Of a stretch of DNA of 64,000 nt, positions 51,697 through 60,236 are shown piece after piece; within the stretch, counting starts at the first letter, position 1, and each line of letters begins with the position of its first letter. The stretch comes from CAMCXT01 sp040403315 (GTDB taxonomy: Bacteria; Bacteroidota; Bacteroidia; M30B66): the NCBI GenBank assembly GCA_040403315.1, contig JBBAKX010000001.1, positions 682,001 through 746,000 of the forward strand, given 5' to 3'. A model generated the notes under the pieces. The model saw nothing but the letters and a program-made list of their open reading frames with translations. It searched no databases and was not told the DNA's origin. The position numbers and the translations under genes were made by a program.

Positions 51697-52628
51697 TGTC
51701 GGTGGAAAAGAGCGATAAGATTTATGTAGCAGGCCACCGCGGCATGGTTGGATCGGCAATTTGGCGTGCGCTAGAAGCGAAGGGCTACACGAATTTAATT
51801 GGGGCAACGTCGAAGGAATTAGATTTACGAAGTCAAGCGGATGTTGAAGCTTTCTTTGAGCGTGAGAAGCCAGCTGTTGTTGTGCTTGCGGCAGCTAAGG
51901 TTGGTGGCATTATGGCCAACAATATTTACAGAGCCGACTTTTTGTACGACAATCTTGCGATTCAGAACAATGTGATTCACAGTGCTTGGAAAAACGAAGT
52001 GAAAAAGCTTCTTTTCTTGGGCTCATCGTGCATTTATCCGAAAATGGCAGAGCAGCCTTTGAAGGAAGAATCGCTTTTGTCGGGATTTTTAGAGCCCACC
52101 AACGAGCCTTATGCGATTGCAAAAATTGCAGGAATTAAAATGTGCGAATCTTACCGCCGGCAATATGGCTGCAATTTTATTTCAGCAATGCCGACCAACC
52201 TTTACGGGCCGAATGATAATTACGATTTGAACAATTCGCATGTGCTTCCTGCGCTCATTCGAAAAATGCATGAAGCCAAAGTGCAGCAAAAATCGGAAGT
52301 TGAAATTTGGGGTACAGGATCTCCATTGAGAGAATTTTTGCATGTCGACGACTTGGCGGCAGCTTGTGTGTTCCTTCTTGAAGAATACAACGAAGAGCTT
52401 TTTGTGAACGTTGGTTTTGGATCGGATGTAAGTATTCGAGACCTCGCTTTTTTGGTGAAGAAAATTGTTGGTTTTGATGGAGAACTTCGATTCAATACCG
52501 ATAAGCCTGATGGAACACCGAAGAAACTAATGGATTCAAGCAGAATCAACGCAATGGGCTGGATGCCACAAATTAGTTTGGAAGCTGGAATCGCTGCTAC
52601 TTATGCAGAGATAGCCATTACGTTTTGA
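51696..52628 (+). CDS. fcl: GDP-L-fucose synthase
   Basis: 310 residues from ATG 51696, sharing its first base with the gmd stop. It epimerises and reduces the Gmd product to GDP-L-fucose. YVAGHRGMVGSAIWRALE is the NADP loop; AAAKVGGIMANN, LFLGSSCIYPKMA and NEPYAIAKIAGIKMCESY (Y-x3-K) are diagnostic, and LNNSHVLPALIRKMHEAK and EIWGTGSPLREFLHVDDLA follow. Together with gmd it supplies GDP-fucose for the surface polysaccharide. Confidence 0.96.
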   Translation: MSVEKSDKIYVAGHRGMVGSAIWRALEAKGYTNLIGATSKELDLRSQADVEAFFEREKPAVVVLAAAKVGGIMANNIYRADFLYDNLAIQNNVIHSAWKNEVKKLLFLGSSCIYPKMAEQPLKEESLLSGFLEPTNEPYAIAKIAGIKMCESYRRQYGCNFISAMPTNLYGPNDNYDLNNSHVLPALIRKMHEAKVQQKSEVEIWGTGSPLREFLHVDDLAAACVFLLEEYNEELFVNVGFGSDVSIRDLAFLVKKIVGFDGELRFNTDKPDGTPKKLMDSSRINAMGWMPQISLEAGIAATYAEIAITF

Positions 52629-52673
52629 TCTTTCGACGTGACTATTAGCAAAATAGCATTGACGAAAAAATAT

Positions 52674-52681
52674 TAGATTTG
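52674..52681 (+). promoter_or_regulatory. Candidate -7 element of the ABC exporter genes
   Basis: TAGATTTG matches TAnnTTTG and ends 9 bases before the GTG start at 52691. The closest upstream TTG is only 12 bases away, so the -33 element is uncertain. Confidence 0.4.
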
Positions 52682-52690
52682 CCACACTGA

Positions 52691-53557
52691 GTGAATACTG
52701 TGACCGACGCTAAAGATAATTCCTGGAATCTCATCATTAAGCCCAAAGGCAAACTCTTTGATTTCAATTTCAAAGATCTTTGGGAATACCGCGATTTATT
52801 GGTTTTGTTGGTTCGTAGAGATATTGTTACAGTTTACAAACAAACCCTTCTTGGGTTTTTCTGGTTCATCATTCCACCGGTACTTAATGCATTAACCTAT
52901 GTTATCATTTTTGGGTTGTTTGCTAAAGTGCCAACGGGTTCCGATAACCTAATTCTTTTCTACTTGAGCGGTGTTATTGCTTGGGGATATTTTGCCGATT
53001 GTATCAACAGAACATCCTCCACATTTAGAACAAATGCGTCCATTTTTGGGAAAGTCTATTTCCCGCGGCTGATTGTTCCCATGGCATCGGTGCTTTCGGC
53101 ATTGGTGAAGTTCTTCGTGCAGTTTGCCTTTTTGTTGGTAGTGATGGCTTATTTCGGTTTCACCGGTTCTGCGCCCGATGTGCAATGGCAAATTATCTGG
53201 GTGTTGCCGTTTATCTTATTGCTTATGGCCCTTTCGGGGATGGCTATCGGACTAATCATTTCATCACTTACCACCAAATACCGCGACTTAAGTAATATTG
53301 TGCCATTTGCTGTACAGTTCTTAATGTACGCCACACCTGTAATTTATCCATACACCTTTTTCCCTGAAAATTTGCGTTGGATTTTTGATTGGAATCCATT
53401 GAGTCCGATGATAGAAATCTTTCGGCACTTATTGATGGGGACCGACAGATTGAACTTACTCCAACTTTGTGGAAGTGCCTTGTTTACTGTAGTTCTTCTT
53501 TTTATTGGGCTAATCATGTTCAATAAAACGGAGCGCAATTTTATGGATACTGTGTAG
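52691..53557 (+). CDS. wzm: ABC polysaccharide exporter, membrane subunit (Wzm-like)
   Basis: 288 residues, GTG start. It is an ABC-2 type permease with six helices: FFWFIIPPVLNALTYVIIFGLF, FYLSGVIAWGYFADCINRTS, PRLIVPMASVLSALVKFFVQ, and an FAVQFLMYATPVIYPY segment typical of O-antigen and teichoic acid exporters. With the Wzt-like ATPase it would move a lipid-linked polymer across the inner membrane. It begins 62 bases after fcl and is 4 bases ahead of wzt. Confidence 0.94.
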   Translation: MNTVTDAKDNSWNLIIKPKGKLFDFNFKDLWEYRDLLVLLVRRDIVTVYKQTLLGFFWFIIPPVLNALTYVIIFGLFAKVPTGSDNLILFYLSGVIAWGYFADCINRTSSTFRTNASIFGKVYFPRLIVPMASVLSALVKFFVQFAFLLVVMAYFGFTGSAPDVQWQIIWVLPFILLLMALSGMAIGLIISSLTTKYRDLSNIVPFAVQFLMYATPVIYPYTFFPENLRWIFDWNPLSPMIEIFRHLLMGTDRLNLLQLCGSALFTVVLLFIGLIMFNKTERNFMDTV

Positions 53558-53561
53558 GCCT

Positions 53562-54845
53562 ATGAAAACAGTTGTACACGTAGACCAAGTTTCGAAAATG
53601 TTCCGTTTGGGAGATGTAGGATCCTCTACACTTACCGAAGATATACGGGCTGTTTACCACAAGCTTACAGGTAAAACGAATTCTCACCTGATAACTGCCG
53701 ATGCTAACGATCGCGCAGCCAAAGCAACTTCCGATTATGTTTGGGCGCTGAAGGACATCAACTTCGAAGTGAAAGAAGGAGAAATCGTAGGGCTTGTTGG
53801 AAGAAACGGAGCGGGTAAATCAACCTTGTTGAAGATTCTTTCAAGAACCACTTCGCCTACAAAAGGTCAAATCAAGATCCGTGGTAAAGTGGCTTCATTG
53901 CTTGAAGTTGGCACTGGTTTTCACCCCGATTTAAGTGGGCGTGATAATATATTTCTCAATGGTACCATCCTCGGGATGCGCAAAGCCGAAATACAAGCTA
54001 AATTCGACCAGATTGTTGAATTTGCTGGTGTTCAGCGTTATATCGACACGCCAGTAAAACGTTATTCTTCGGGGATGTATGTTCGACTTGCATTTGCAGT
54101 TGCTGCACATCTTGATCCTGATATCCTGATAATCGACGAAGTTCTAGCCGTGGGCGATGCCGAATTTCAAGCAAAATGTCTCGGTAAAATGAAAGAAGTT
54201 TCAGACCAAGGCAGAACAGTTTTGTTTGTTAGCCACAATATGGGTGCCGTTGCGGATCTTTGCTCACGGGCTATCATGCTCAAACAAGGCACACAATTCA
54301 TGGATGGCGACACCGATGATGTGATTAGAGCGTATGTAAAGCAAAACATGAATACAGGCTTGAAAGACCAATCTGCATTGAACGACCCCACAGTTCGTCG
54401 CGGAAATGGTGCAGTTCGTTTTGAACACATCGAAATGCTCAATGCCTCTGGCCAACAAGCAAACGAATTCAATCCCGGCGATAAGGTGGTGGTGAAAATG
54501 ACTGTCAAGGTGAATGAAGATGTCGATGATTTGTTGGCGAGTATCTCTTTGAGATCTGGTAGAACCAGAGATGTGGTTACTTCTACTGGTCGAAACCAAG
54601 TTGCAAGCGGACCTTTCAAAGCTGGCCAAACTTTACAACTTACTTATGAATTTAACGCTTTGCCACTTCGGCCGGGTGTATACGAAACTTATTTTTGGCT
54701 TGGCGACAACCGGGCTGAAACGGCTTTCGACGTGGTGGATAATCTTTTAGCACCTTTGGTAGTGAACATCCCGGAAGGGACAAATTCGCTACATGTGATA
54801 GGTTACTTTGATCTTCCTTTTAAATTTGAACAAAAACTTTTTTGA
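53562..54845 (+). CDS. wzt: ABC polysaccharide exporter, ATPase with C-terminal glycan-binding domain (Wzt-like)
   Basis: 427 residues. The ABC domain spans about 60-250: GLVGRNGAGKST (Walker A), YSSGMYVRLAFAVAAHLDPDILIIDE (signature and Walker B; written in two parts of the same run), and VSHNMGAV. The extra 160-residue C-terminus (NGAVRFEHIEML ... ASISLRSGRTRDVV ... LPLRPGVYETYFWLGDN) is the Wzt-C jelly-roll that in known systems recognises the terminal sugar of a finished, often capped, chain. So export is probably tied to a specific chain end. Substrate identity is inferred from the surrounding fucose and pseudaminic acid genes. Confidence 0.94.
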   Translation: MKTVVHVDQVSKMFRLGDVGSSTLTEDIRAVYHKLTGKTNSHLITADANDRAAKATSDYVWALKDINFEVKEGEIVGLVGRNGAGKSTLLKILSRTTSPTKGQIKIRGKVASLLEVGTGFHPDLSGRDNIFLNGTILGMRKAEIQAKFDQIVEFAGVQRYIDTPVKRYSSGMYVRLAFAVAAHLDPDILIIDEVLAVGDAEFQAKCLGKMKEVSDQGRTVLFVSHNMGAVADLCSRAIMLKQGTQFMDGDTDDVIRAYVKQNMNTGLKDQSALNDPTVRRGNGAVRFEHIEMLNASGQQANEFNPGDKVVVKMTVKVNEDVDDLLASISLRSGRTRDVVTSTGRNQVASGPFKAGQTLQLTYEFNALPLRPGVYETYFWLGDNRAETAFDVVDNLLAPLVVNIPEGTNSLHVIGYFDLPFKFEQKLF

Positions 54846-54860
54846 CAAGAATCTACAAAC

Positions 54861-55853
54861 ATGCCTCTTAACGATAAGCGAATCCTGATCACCGGCGGAA
54901 CCGGTTCTCTTGGAAAAAAACTGGTAGAAATCATCCTCAAGCGATATCCAGATGTGAAACGTTTGGTGATTTTTTCTCGCGACGAATTAAAGCAATTCGA
55001 AATGGAACAAGAATTCCCAGTTAGCAAATACCCTTGCATGCGCTATTTCTTGGGCGACATTCGGGATGTAGATCGCTTACGTCGAGCATTCGATGGGATT
55101 GATGTGGTTATTCATGCAGCAGCATTAAAACAAGTTCCTGCAGCAGAATACAACCCTTTCGAGTTTATTAAAACAAATGTTTTAGGCGCTCAAAATATTA
55201 TTGATGCATGTCTCGATTGTGGAGTAAATACTGTGGTTGCCCTTTCAACCGACAAAGCAGCAGCTCCAATCAATTTGTATGGGGCAACAAAACTTTGTTC
55301 GGATAAGCTTTTCGTAGCGGCGAACAACATCAGGGGCAAACACGACGTGCGCTTCTCAGTAGTGCGTTATGGAAATGTCATGGGTTCAAGAGGATCTGTT
55401 ATTCCGTTCTTCTTGAAAAAGAAATCGGATGGTGTATTGCCAATTACTGATCCAGGAATGACACGCTTCAATATTTCGTTAGAAGAAGGTGTTGAGATGG
55501 TCCTCTATGCTGTTGAACATGCAATTGGAGGGGAAATCTTTGTACCGAAAATTCCTTCATATAAAATTCTCGATGTAGCTCAAGCTGTAGCTCCAGAAGC
55601 CAAACATGAGATTGTTGGGATTCGTCCGGGCGAAAAATTGCACGAAGAAATGATCACAAGTTCAGATTCGTTCAACACAATCGACTTGGAAAAGTATTAT
55701 GCTATTCTTCCGCAAGGCAACCCTCAAATTCAGAAGTATTACGAAGACAAGGGTGGTAAAATGGTAGAACCTGGATTTTGCTACAATTCGGGTACAAACA
55801 CTGAGTGGCTTTCAGTAGATGAACTTCAGAAACTGATCAATATTAACTTGTAG
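54861..55853 (+). CDS. pseB: UDP-N-acetylglucosamine 4,6-dehydratase (inverting), PseB
   Basis: 330 residues. First enzyme of pseudaminic acid synthesis: it dehydrates UDP-GlcNAc and inverts C5. The NADP loop is ITGGTGSLGKKLVEIIL. The SDR catalytic pair is in INLYGATKLCSDKL, preceded by VALSTDKAAAP. FSVVRYGNVMGSRGSVIPFF and GIRPGEKLHEEMI are PseB/FlaA1-type. It starts the pse gene set; the next gene is pseF, 73 bases later. Confidence 0.95.
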   Translation: MPLNDKRILITGGTGSLGKKLVEIILKRYPDVKRLVIFSRDELKQFEMEQEFPVSKYPCMRYFLGDIRDVDRLRRAFDGIDVVIHAAALKQVPAAEYNPFEFIKTNVLGAQNIIDACLDCGVNTVVALSTDKAAAPINLYGATKLCSDKLFVAANNIRGKHDVRFSVVRYGNVMGSRGSVIPFFLKKKSDGVLPITDPGMTRFNISLEEGVEMVLYAVEHAIGGEIFVPKIPSYKILDVAQAVAPEAKHEIVGIRPGEKLHEEMITSSDSFNTIDLEKYYAILPQGNPQIQKYYEDKGGKMVEPGFCYNSGTNTEWLSVDELQKLININL

Positions 55854-55926
55854 GCCAAGTACTTCTACACTATTTGCAAAAACTTAGTCAGAGCTACACT
55901 TTTAACCAATCATAAAGTTCATTGAT

Positions 55927-56625
55927 ATGCAGCGATTGGCGATAATTCCGGCTAGAGGAGGCAGCAAAAGAATTCCAGGAAAAAACATTCGGTCTTTTGC
56001 TGGTAAACCCATTTTAGCTTATTCGATCGAAGCTGCTTTATCGAGCAAGCTCTTCGATGAGGTTATGGTATCTACCGACGATCCTCAAATTGCAGAAGTG
56101 GCTCGCCATTATGGTGCTTCCGTTCCATTTCTAAGGAGTGCCGAAAATTCAGATGATTTTTCTACCACTGTTGATGTGCTTATTGAAGTAGCCGAATCAT
56201 ATTCGAAAGTAGGTCAGACATTCGATACCGCTTGCTGCATTTATCCGACTGCCCCTTTTGTTAGCGCAGAGCTTCTTATCAAGGCTTACACTTTGCTTGA
56301 AGAAGGAAAATTCAACTCCGTTTTTCCCGTGGTTGCTTTTGATTATCCCATTCAGCGATCCCTTCAGATAACCGAAAATGGAAAAGTAGAAATGGTGTGG
56401 CCAGAATATTTGCTATCAAGAAGCCAAGATCTGCCTAATCGGTTTCACGATACAGGGTTGTTTTATTGGTATCGACCACTTCAACTTACTGCGGAGCGAA
56501 AATTGTTTGGCGAAAACTCTGGTGCCCTAATCATTAGTGAACTAGAATGCCACGATATAGATACTCCCGATGATTGGGAAATGGCAGAAATTAAATTCCA
56601 AAGATTGTTTCCAAAAGACATTTAA
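55927..56625 (+). CDS. pseF: Pseudaminic acid cytidylyltransferase, PseF
   Basis: 232 residues. It activates pseudaminic acid as CMP-Pse. The cytidylyltransferase loop is IIPARGGSKRIPGKNI. EVMVSTDDPQIAEVARHYGA, CCIYPTAPFVSAELL and the PseF-type FPVVAFDYPIQRSLQI and FHDTGLFYWYRP support PseF over NeuA or LegF. It is 6 bases ahead of pseC. Confidence 0.94.
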   Translation: MQRLAIIPARGGSKRIPGKNIRSFAGKPILAYSIEAALSSKLFDEVMVSTDDPQIAEVARHYGASVPFLRSAENSDDFSTTVDVLIEVAESYSKVGQTFDTACCIYPTAPFVSAELLIKAYTLLEEGKFNSVFPVVAFDYPIQRSLQITENGKVEMVWPEYLLSRSQDLPNRFHDTGLFYWYRPLQLTAERKLFGENSGALIISELECHDIDTPDDWEMAEIKFQRLFPKDI

Positions 56626-56631
56626 CAACTT

Positions 56632-57789
56632 ATGCAAACGCCCATTCCATACGGTCGTCAGACCATCACCCAAGAAGATTTACAGGCTGTTAACGATGTG
56701 CTGCTTGGAGAATACCTCACACAAGGGCCGAAAATCGCAGAACTTGAGTCTGCATTTGCTGCTTATACAGGTGCAAAATATTCTGTTGCGATTTCAAATG
56801 GTACAGCAGCATTGCATCTCTGTGCAATGGCTTTGGGCGTTCAAGAAGGAACACGTGTGATAACTACGCCAATCACATTTGCTGCATCGGCAAACTGTGT
56901 GCGTTATTGCGGTGGGGAGGTTTGGTTTACAGATATCGATCCTGTTACATTCACCTTAAGTCTTAAAAAAACCAGAGCGCTGCTCGAATCAAAGCCCAAA
57001 GGTTTTTTTAGCGGGATTATTCCTGTAGATTTTGCTGGTTTGCCAGTTAATCTTCAAGATTTCCGAGCACTTGCAGACGAATTCGGTTGTTGGATTATCG
57101 AAGATGCTTGTCACGCTCCCGGCGGAAGTTTTACCAATTCAGCAGGAGAATCAATCTCTTGTGGAAGCGGAACCTATGCCGACCTCGCGATTTTCTCGTT
57201 TCATCCAGTCAAGCATATTGCTGCTGGTGAAGGCGGAATGATTACCACCAACAACGAATCGCTTTACAAGCACTTGCTCCGTTTGCGCACGCACGGAATT
57301 ACACGTGAAGCCGATCTGCTCACTGAAAACCACGGTGGCTGGTACTATGAAATGCAAGAGCTAGGCTACAACTACAGAATCACCGATTTTCAAGCAGCTT
57401 TGGCATTAAGTCAGTTGAAAAGAGCCGATGCCGGTTTAAAGCGTCGTCAAGAAATTGCCGATCGTTACACAGAAGCCTTTAAAAAAGCTGGAATTGCTTC
57501 GCCTTTTGTAAACGAGGGTTCTCAGCATGCTTGGCATCTGTATGTTATTCAAATCGAAAACAGAAAAGCGCTTTACGATGACTTACGTACGAAAAATATT
57601 TTCTGTCAAGTACATTATATTCCTGTTCATTTGATGCCTTATTACCGCCAGTTTGGATGGAACAAAGGCGATTTTCCTTTGGCAGAATCTTATTACGATC
57701 GGTGTCTTAGTTTGCCTATGTATCCTGCGTTAACTAACGAACAACAGGATTTTGTGATTCAATCAATTCTGGATTTTTTAAAAGCATGA
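56632..57789 (+). CDS. pseC: UDP-4-amino-4,6-dideoxy-N-acetyl-beta-L-altrosamine transaminase, PseC
   Basis: 385 residues of the DegT/DnrJ aminotransferase family. It aminates C4 of the PseB product with glutamate. IPYGRQTITQEDLQAVNDVL, EYLTQGPKIAELE, VAISNGTAALHLCAMALGV, FAASANCVRYCGGEV, IIEDACHAPGG and the PLP-lysine segment FSFHPVKHIAAGEGGM are typical of PseC. The stop overlaps the pseG-pseH start by 4 bases (ATGA). Confidence 0.96.
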   Translation: MQTPIPYGRQTITQEDLQAVNDVLLGEYLTQGPKIAELESAFAAYTGAKYSVAISNGTAALHLCAMALGVQEGTRVITTPITFAASANCVRYCGGEVWFTDIDPVTFTLSLKKTRALLESKPKGFFSGIIPVDFAGLPVNLQDFRALADEFGCWIIEDACHAPGGSFTNSAGESISCGSGTYADLAIFSFHPVKHIAAGEGGMITTNNESLYKHLLRLRTHGITREADLLTENHGGWYYEMQELGYNYRITDFQAALALSQLKRADAGLKRRQEIADRYTEAFKKAGIASPFVNEGSQHAWHLYVIQIENRKALYDDLRTKNIFCQVHYIPVHLMPYYRQFGWNKGDFPLAESYYDRCLSLPMYPALTNEQQDFVIQSILDFLKA

Positions 57790-59285
57790 CCGTTTCGGCT
57801 GAAATGTTTATTCGGGCGGATGGAAATTCGTCCATAGGATTCGGCCATTTGATGCGTGCCTTGGCTTTTGCGAACCATGCAAAGGCAATTTTAAAAGTTA
57901 GATTGTTGATCAGAAATCCTGATAAAATTGCTCAGGATGCTTGTGCTCATTATGGAATTCAACTACAAGATATTTCGAACATTGCTCTTGATGATGAGGC
58001 TACTTATATTGGCCTATTAGCAGGCCGAGGAAGTGTGGTTTTTCTTGATGGATACACCTTTAACTCTTTGTATCAGCAACAAGTAAAGGAATCCGGATGC
58101 TTTTTGGTATGTATGGATGATCATCACGACCGAGTATTTTGGGCCGATTGTGTAATTAATGTTGCCGAACTTGAAGATCCAGCCAAGGTTTTTCGAAAAG
58201 TCGCAACACGCTTGGTTTATGGGCTTAAGTATGCGCTTATTCGTCCTGAGTTTTCGATTAATTTGGAAACGATTACCAAAAAAGACCAAGTTTTCGTTTG
58301 CTTTGGCGGAGGGGCAGAAACGCTTCCATTGATCGAAAAAACACTTAAAGCTTTATCACTCTCTAATTTGGAATTCGAACAGATTCTTGTTGTTCTGAAT
58401 GAAATGTTAATTCCGCAAGTGAATGATTTGCACACCAGCAAATTTTCCGAATTACCGCTTGAATTGCTAAGCAATCTATCCTCAAACAACATGGCTAGTT
58501 TGATAAGCAATTCAAGAATCGGAATTTGCTCCTCATCAACCGTTTCGCTTGAATGCCGTGCCTTGGGTTTGCCTATCCTTTCTGGGTATTTCGTTGCCAA
58601 TCAAAAAGGCATTTACAATAGTTTAATCAAGAACCACGAAATTCCTGCATTGGGTAACTTGCAAGAGGTTTCCTCTGCGTTTCTTGCCGATTCTATCATT
58701 AAGCTTTGGAACAACTGCCAAGATTATGCGAAAAGTGTTCTTCATCCTGACCAAATACAGAAGCAATACCAACGACTAATTCAATCGTGGTTGGTGGAGA
58801 TGGAATTTTCTATTCGGAAGGCTACTGCCAATGATGTTGAACTTTATCTTGATTGGGCAAACCAACCTGATGTGCGCCTAAATGCCATCAACAGCGATCC
58901 AATCATTCCTGAGAACCACCGCAAATGGTTTGCATCGCGCGTCCAAAGCGAAACCACTAAACTCTTTGTTGGCGAGTGGAATGGAATTTCAGTGGGACAA
59001 ATTCGTTTCGATCTGCATAACGAAGCTTGGGAAATCGATTACTCGGTTGATACCAACCACCGAAACATGGGCATCGGCGAATTGCTCATCAGAAAAGGAA
59101 TGCAGGAATTATTTTTAGAAATTGGTGAAAATCTGTTGGTCGTTGGACTCGTAAAGTTTAACAATTTGCCTTCCGCTGAGGTGTTTAGAAAAATGCACTT
59201 TTCTGAAAATCAAACTGAAACCAGAAGCGGCATCGAATTGAGTAGTTTCTCCTATCGTCTCAGCAGTCAATTGCTATCTTTGTAA
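57786..59285 (+). CDS. pseG: PseG-PseH fusion: UDP-sugar hydrolase plus N-acetyltransferase
   Basis: 499 residues. Residues 1-338 are PseG, a GT-B-like hydrolase that removes UDP from the 2,4-diacetamido sugar: FIRADGNSSIGFGHLMRALA (with the conserved GxGHxMR), CMDDHHDRVF, VFVCFGGGAE and CSSSTVSLECRALGLP. Residues 339-499 are a GNAT domain (MEFSIRKATANDVELYLDWAN ... GISVGQIRFDLHN ... YSVDTNHRNMGIGELLIRKGM) matching PseH, which N-acetylates the preceding intermediate. They are usually two genes. The GNAT part begins at an internal ATG (58800). The gene is coupled to pseC. Confidence 0.93.
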   Translation: MTVSAEMFIRADGNSSIGFGHLMRALAFANHAKAILKVRLLIRNPDKIAQDACAHYGIQLQDISNIALDDEATYIGLLAGRGSVVFLDGYTFNSLYQQQVKESGCFLVCMDDHHDRVFWADCVINVAELEDPAKVFRKVATRLVYGLKYALIRPEFSINLETITKKDQVFVCFGGGAETLPLIEKTLKALSLSNLEFEQILVVLNEMLIPQVNDLHTSKFSELPLELLSNLSSNNMASLISNSRIGICSSSTVSLECRALGLPILSGYFVANQKGIYNSLIKNHEIPALGNLQEVSSAFLADSIIKLWNNCQDYAKSVLHPDQIQKQYQRLIQSWLVEMEFSIRKATANDVELYLDWANQPDVRLNAINSDPIIPENHRKWFASRVQSETTKLFVGEWNGISVGQIRFDLHNEAWEIDYSVDTNHRNMGIGELLIRKGMQELFLEIGENLLVVGLVKFNNLPSAEVFRKMHFSENQTETRSGIELSSFSYRLSSQLLSL

Positions 59286-59306
59286 AGCAAGTAACACCTG
59301 AATCTC

Positions 59307-60236
59307 ATGCAGAAAATTGCTATCGGAGAAAATTCTTGGTTCATTGGAGAGGAAATTAGAATTGGTCAACATGTTACCATTGGGAAGAATACTACCATCA
59401 GAGCAAGCCTCTGTATTTTAGAAGATTATAGCCGGATCGGTGAGAGTAATTCAATCTTGGTTGAAGGAACTTTTCACCTAGGAAACAATGGCTTTATTGG
59501 GAATTCCAACAACTTCACTGCCCGCGAAATCCTTTTTGGAGATTACCTCTTTCTTGATTCGAACGTCATGATCGGTCATGGAGGAAGATTCAGTTACGAC
59601 TCCTTCCTAAAAGTTGGAAAAGGCGTAATGATTTGTGCTTGGGTGAAACTCAACACCAACTATTCAATTACCATTGGCGACGATGTTGGCATTGGCGAAT
59701 ATGTGGATGTTTGGACGCATGGTTCTTATCCTGCAGTTTTGAATGGGTTTCCCGCCGAATTTGGACCCGTAGAAATTGGATCTCATGTTTGGTTGCCTGC
59801 AAAAAGTACAGTTTTAGCCAATGTCAAAATTGGAAACAATGTGGTGATTGGCGTAAATTCATTGATCAATAAAAACTTGCCCGATGGTTGCTTCGCTGCA
59901 GGAATGCCAGTGAAAATAATCCGCGAGAATGTTTACCCAAACCGCGATCCTAAAGCCAATGCCGAAAAGATCAGTGCTATTTTTACTGAGTATGCGAAAC
60001 TTGCCGAATATAAAGGCATTCATGCAGATCTTACTTACGATGAAACATCCGAAGTGATCTATTGCAACGGAATGGGATTCGATACCAAAAACATGACAGT
60101 TCAAGGCGAATTGGATGGTGTTCATGAAGATTTTCGCGATTTCCTCCGCCGCCGCGGCGTGAAGTTTTTTACTGGTCTTCCTTTTAGTTCTATCGTGCCA
60201 GCAGGCTATAAAAAATTGCTTTCTTTCGAAGGATGA
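59307..60236 (+). CDS. Hexapeptide-repeat acyltransferase with an extra C-terminal domain
   Basis: 309 residues. About residues 1-205 are left-handed beta-helix repeats ([LIV]-G-x4 steps: WFIGEEIRIGQHVTIGKNTT, VKIGNNVVIGVNSLINKNL). The usual cap YxAAGMP is present as GCFAAGMPVKIIREN. Then about 100 residues of unrecognised sequence (DLTYDETSEVIYCNGMGF, EDFRDFLRRRGVKFFTGL) follow. It sits between pseG-pseH and pseI and overlaps pseI by 4 bases, so it is probably an acyltransferase that modifies pseudaminic acid or the glycan. The acyl donor and site are unknown. Confidence 0.82.
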   Translation: MQKIAIGENSWFIGEEIRIGQHVTIGKNTTIRASLCILEDYSRIGESNSILVEGTFHLGNNGFIGNSNNFTAREILFGDYLFLDSNVMIGHGGRFSYDSFLKVGKGVMICAWVKLNTNYSITIGDDVGIGEYVDVWTHGSYPAVLNGFPAEFGPVEIGSHVWLPAKSTVLANVKIGNNVVIGVNSLINKNLPDGCFAAGMPVKIIRENVYPNRDPKANAEKISAIFTEYAKLAEYKGIHADLTYDETSEVIYCNGMGFDTKNMTVQGELDGVHEDFRDFLRRRGVKFFTGLPFSSIVPAGYKKLLSFEG

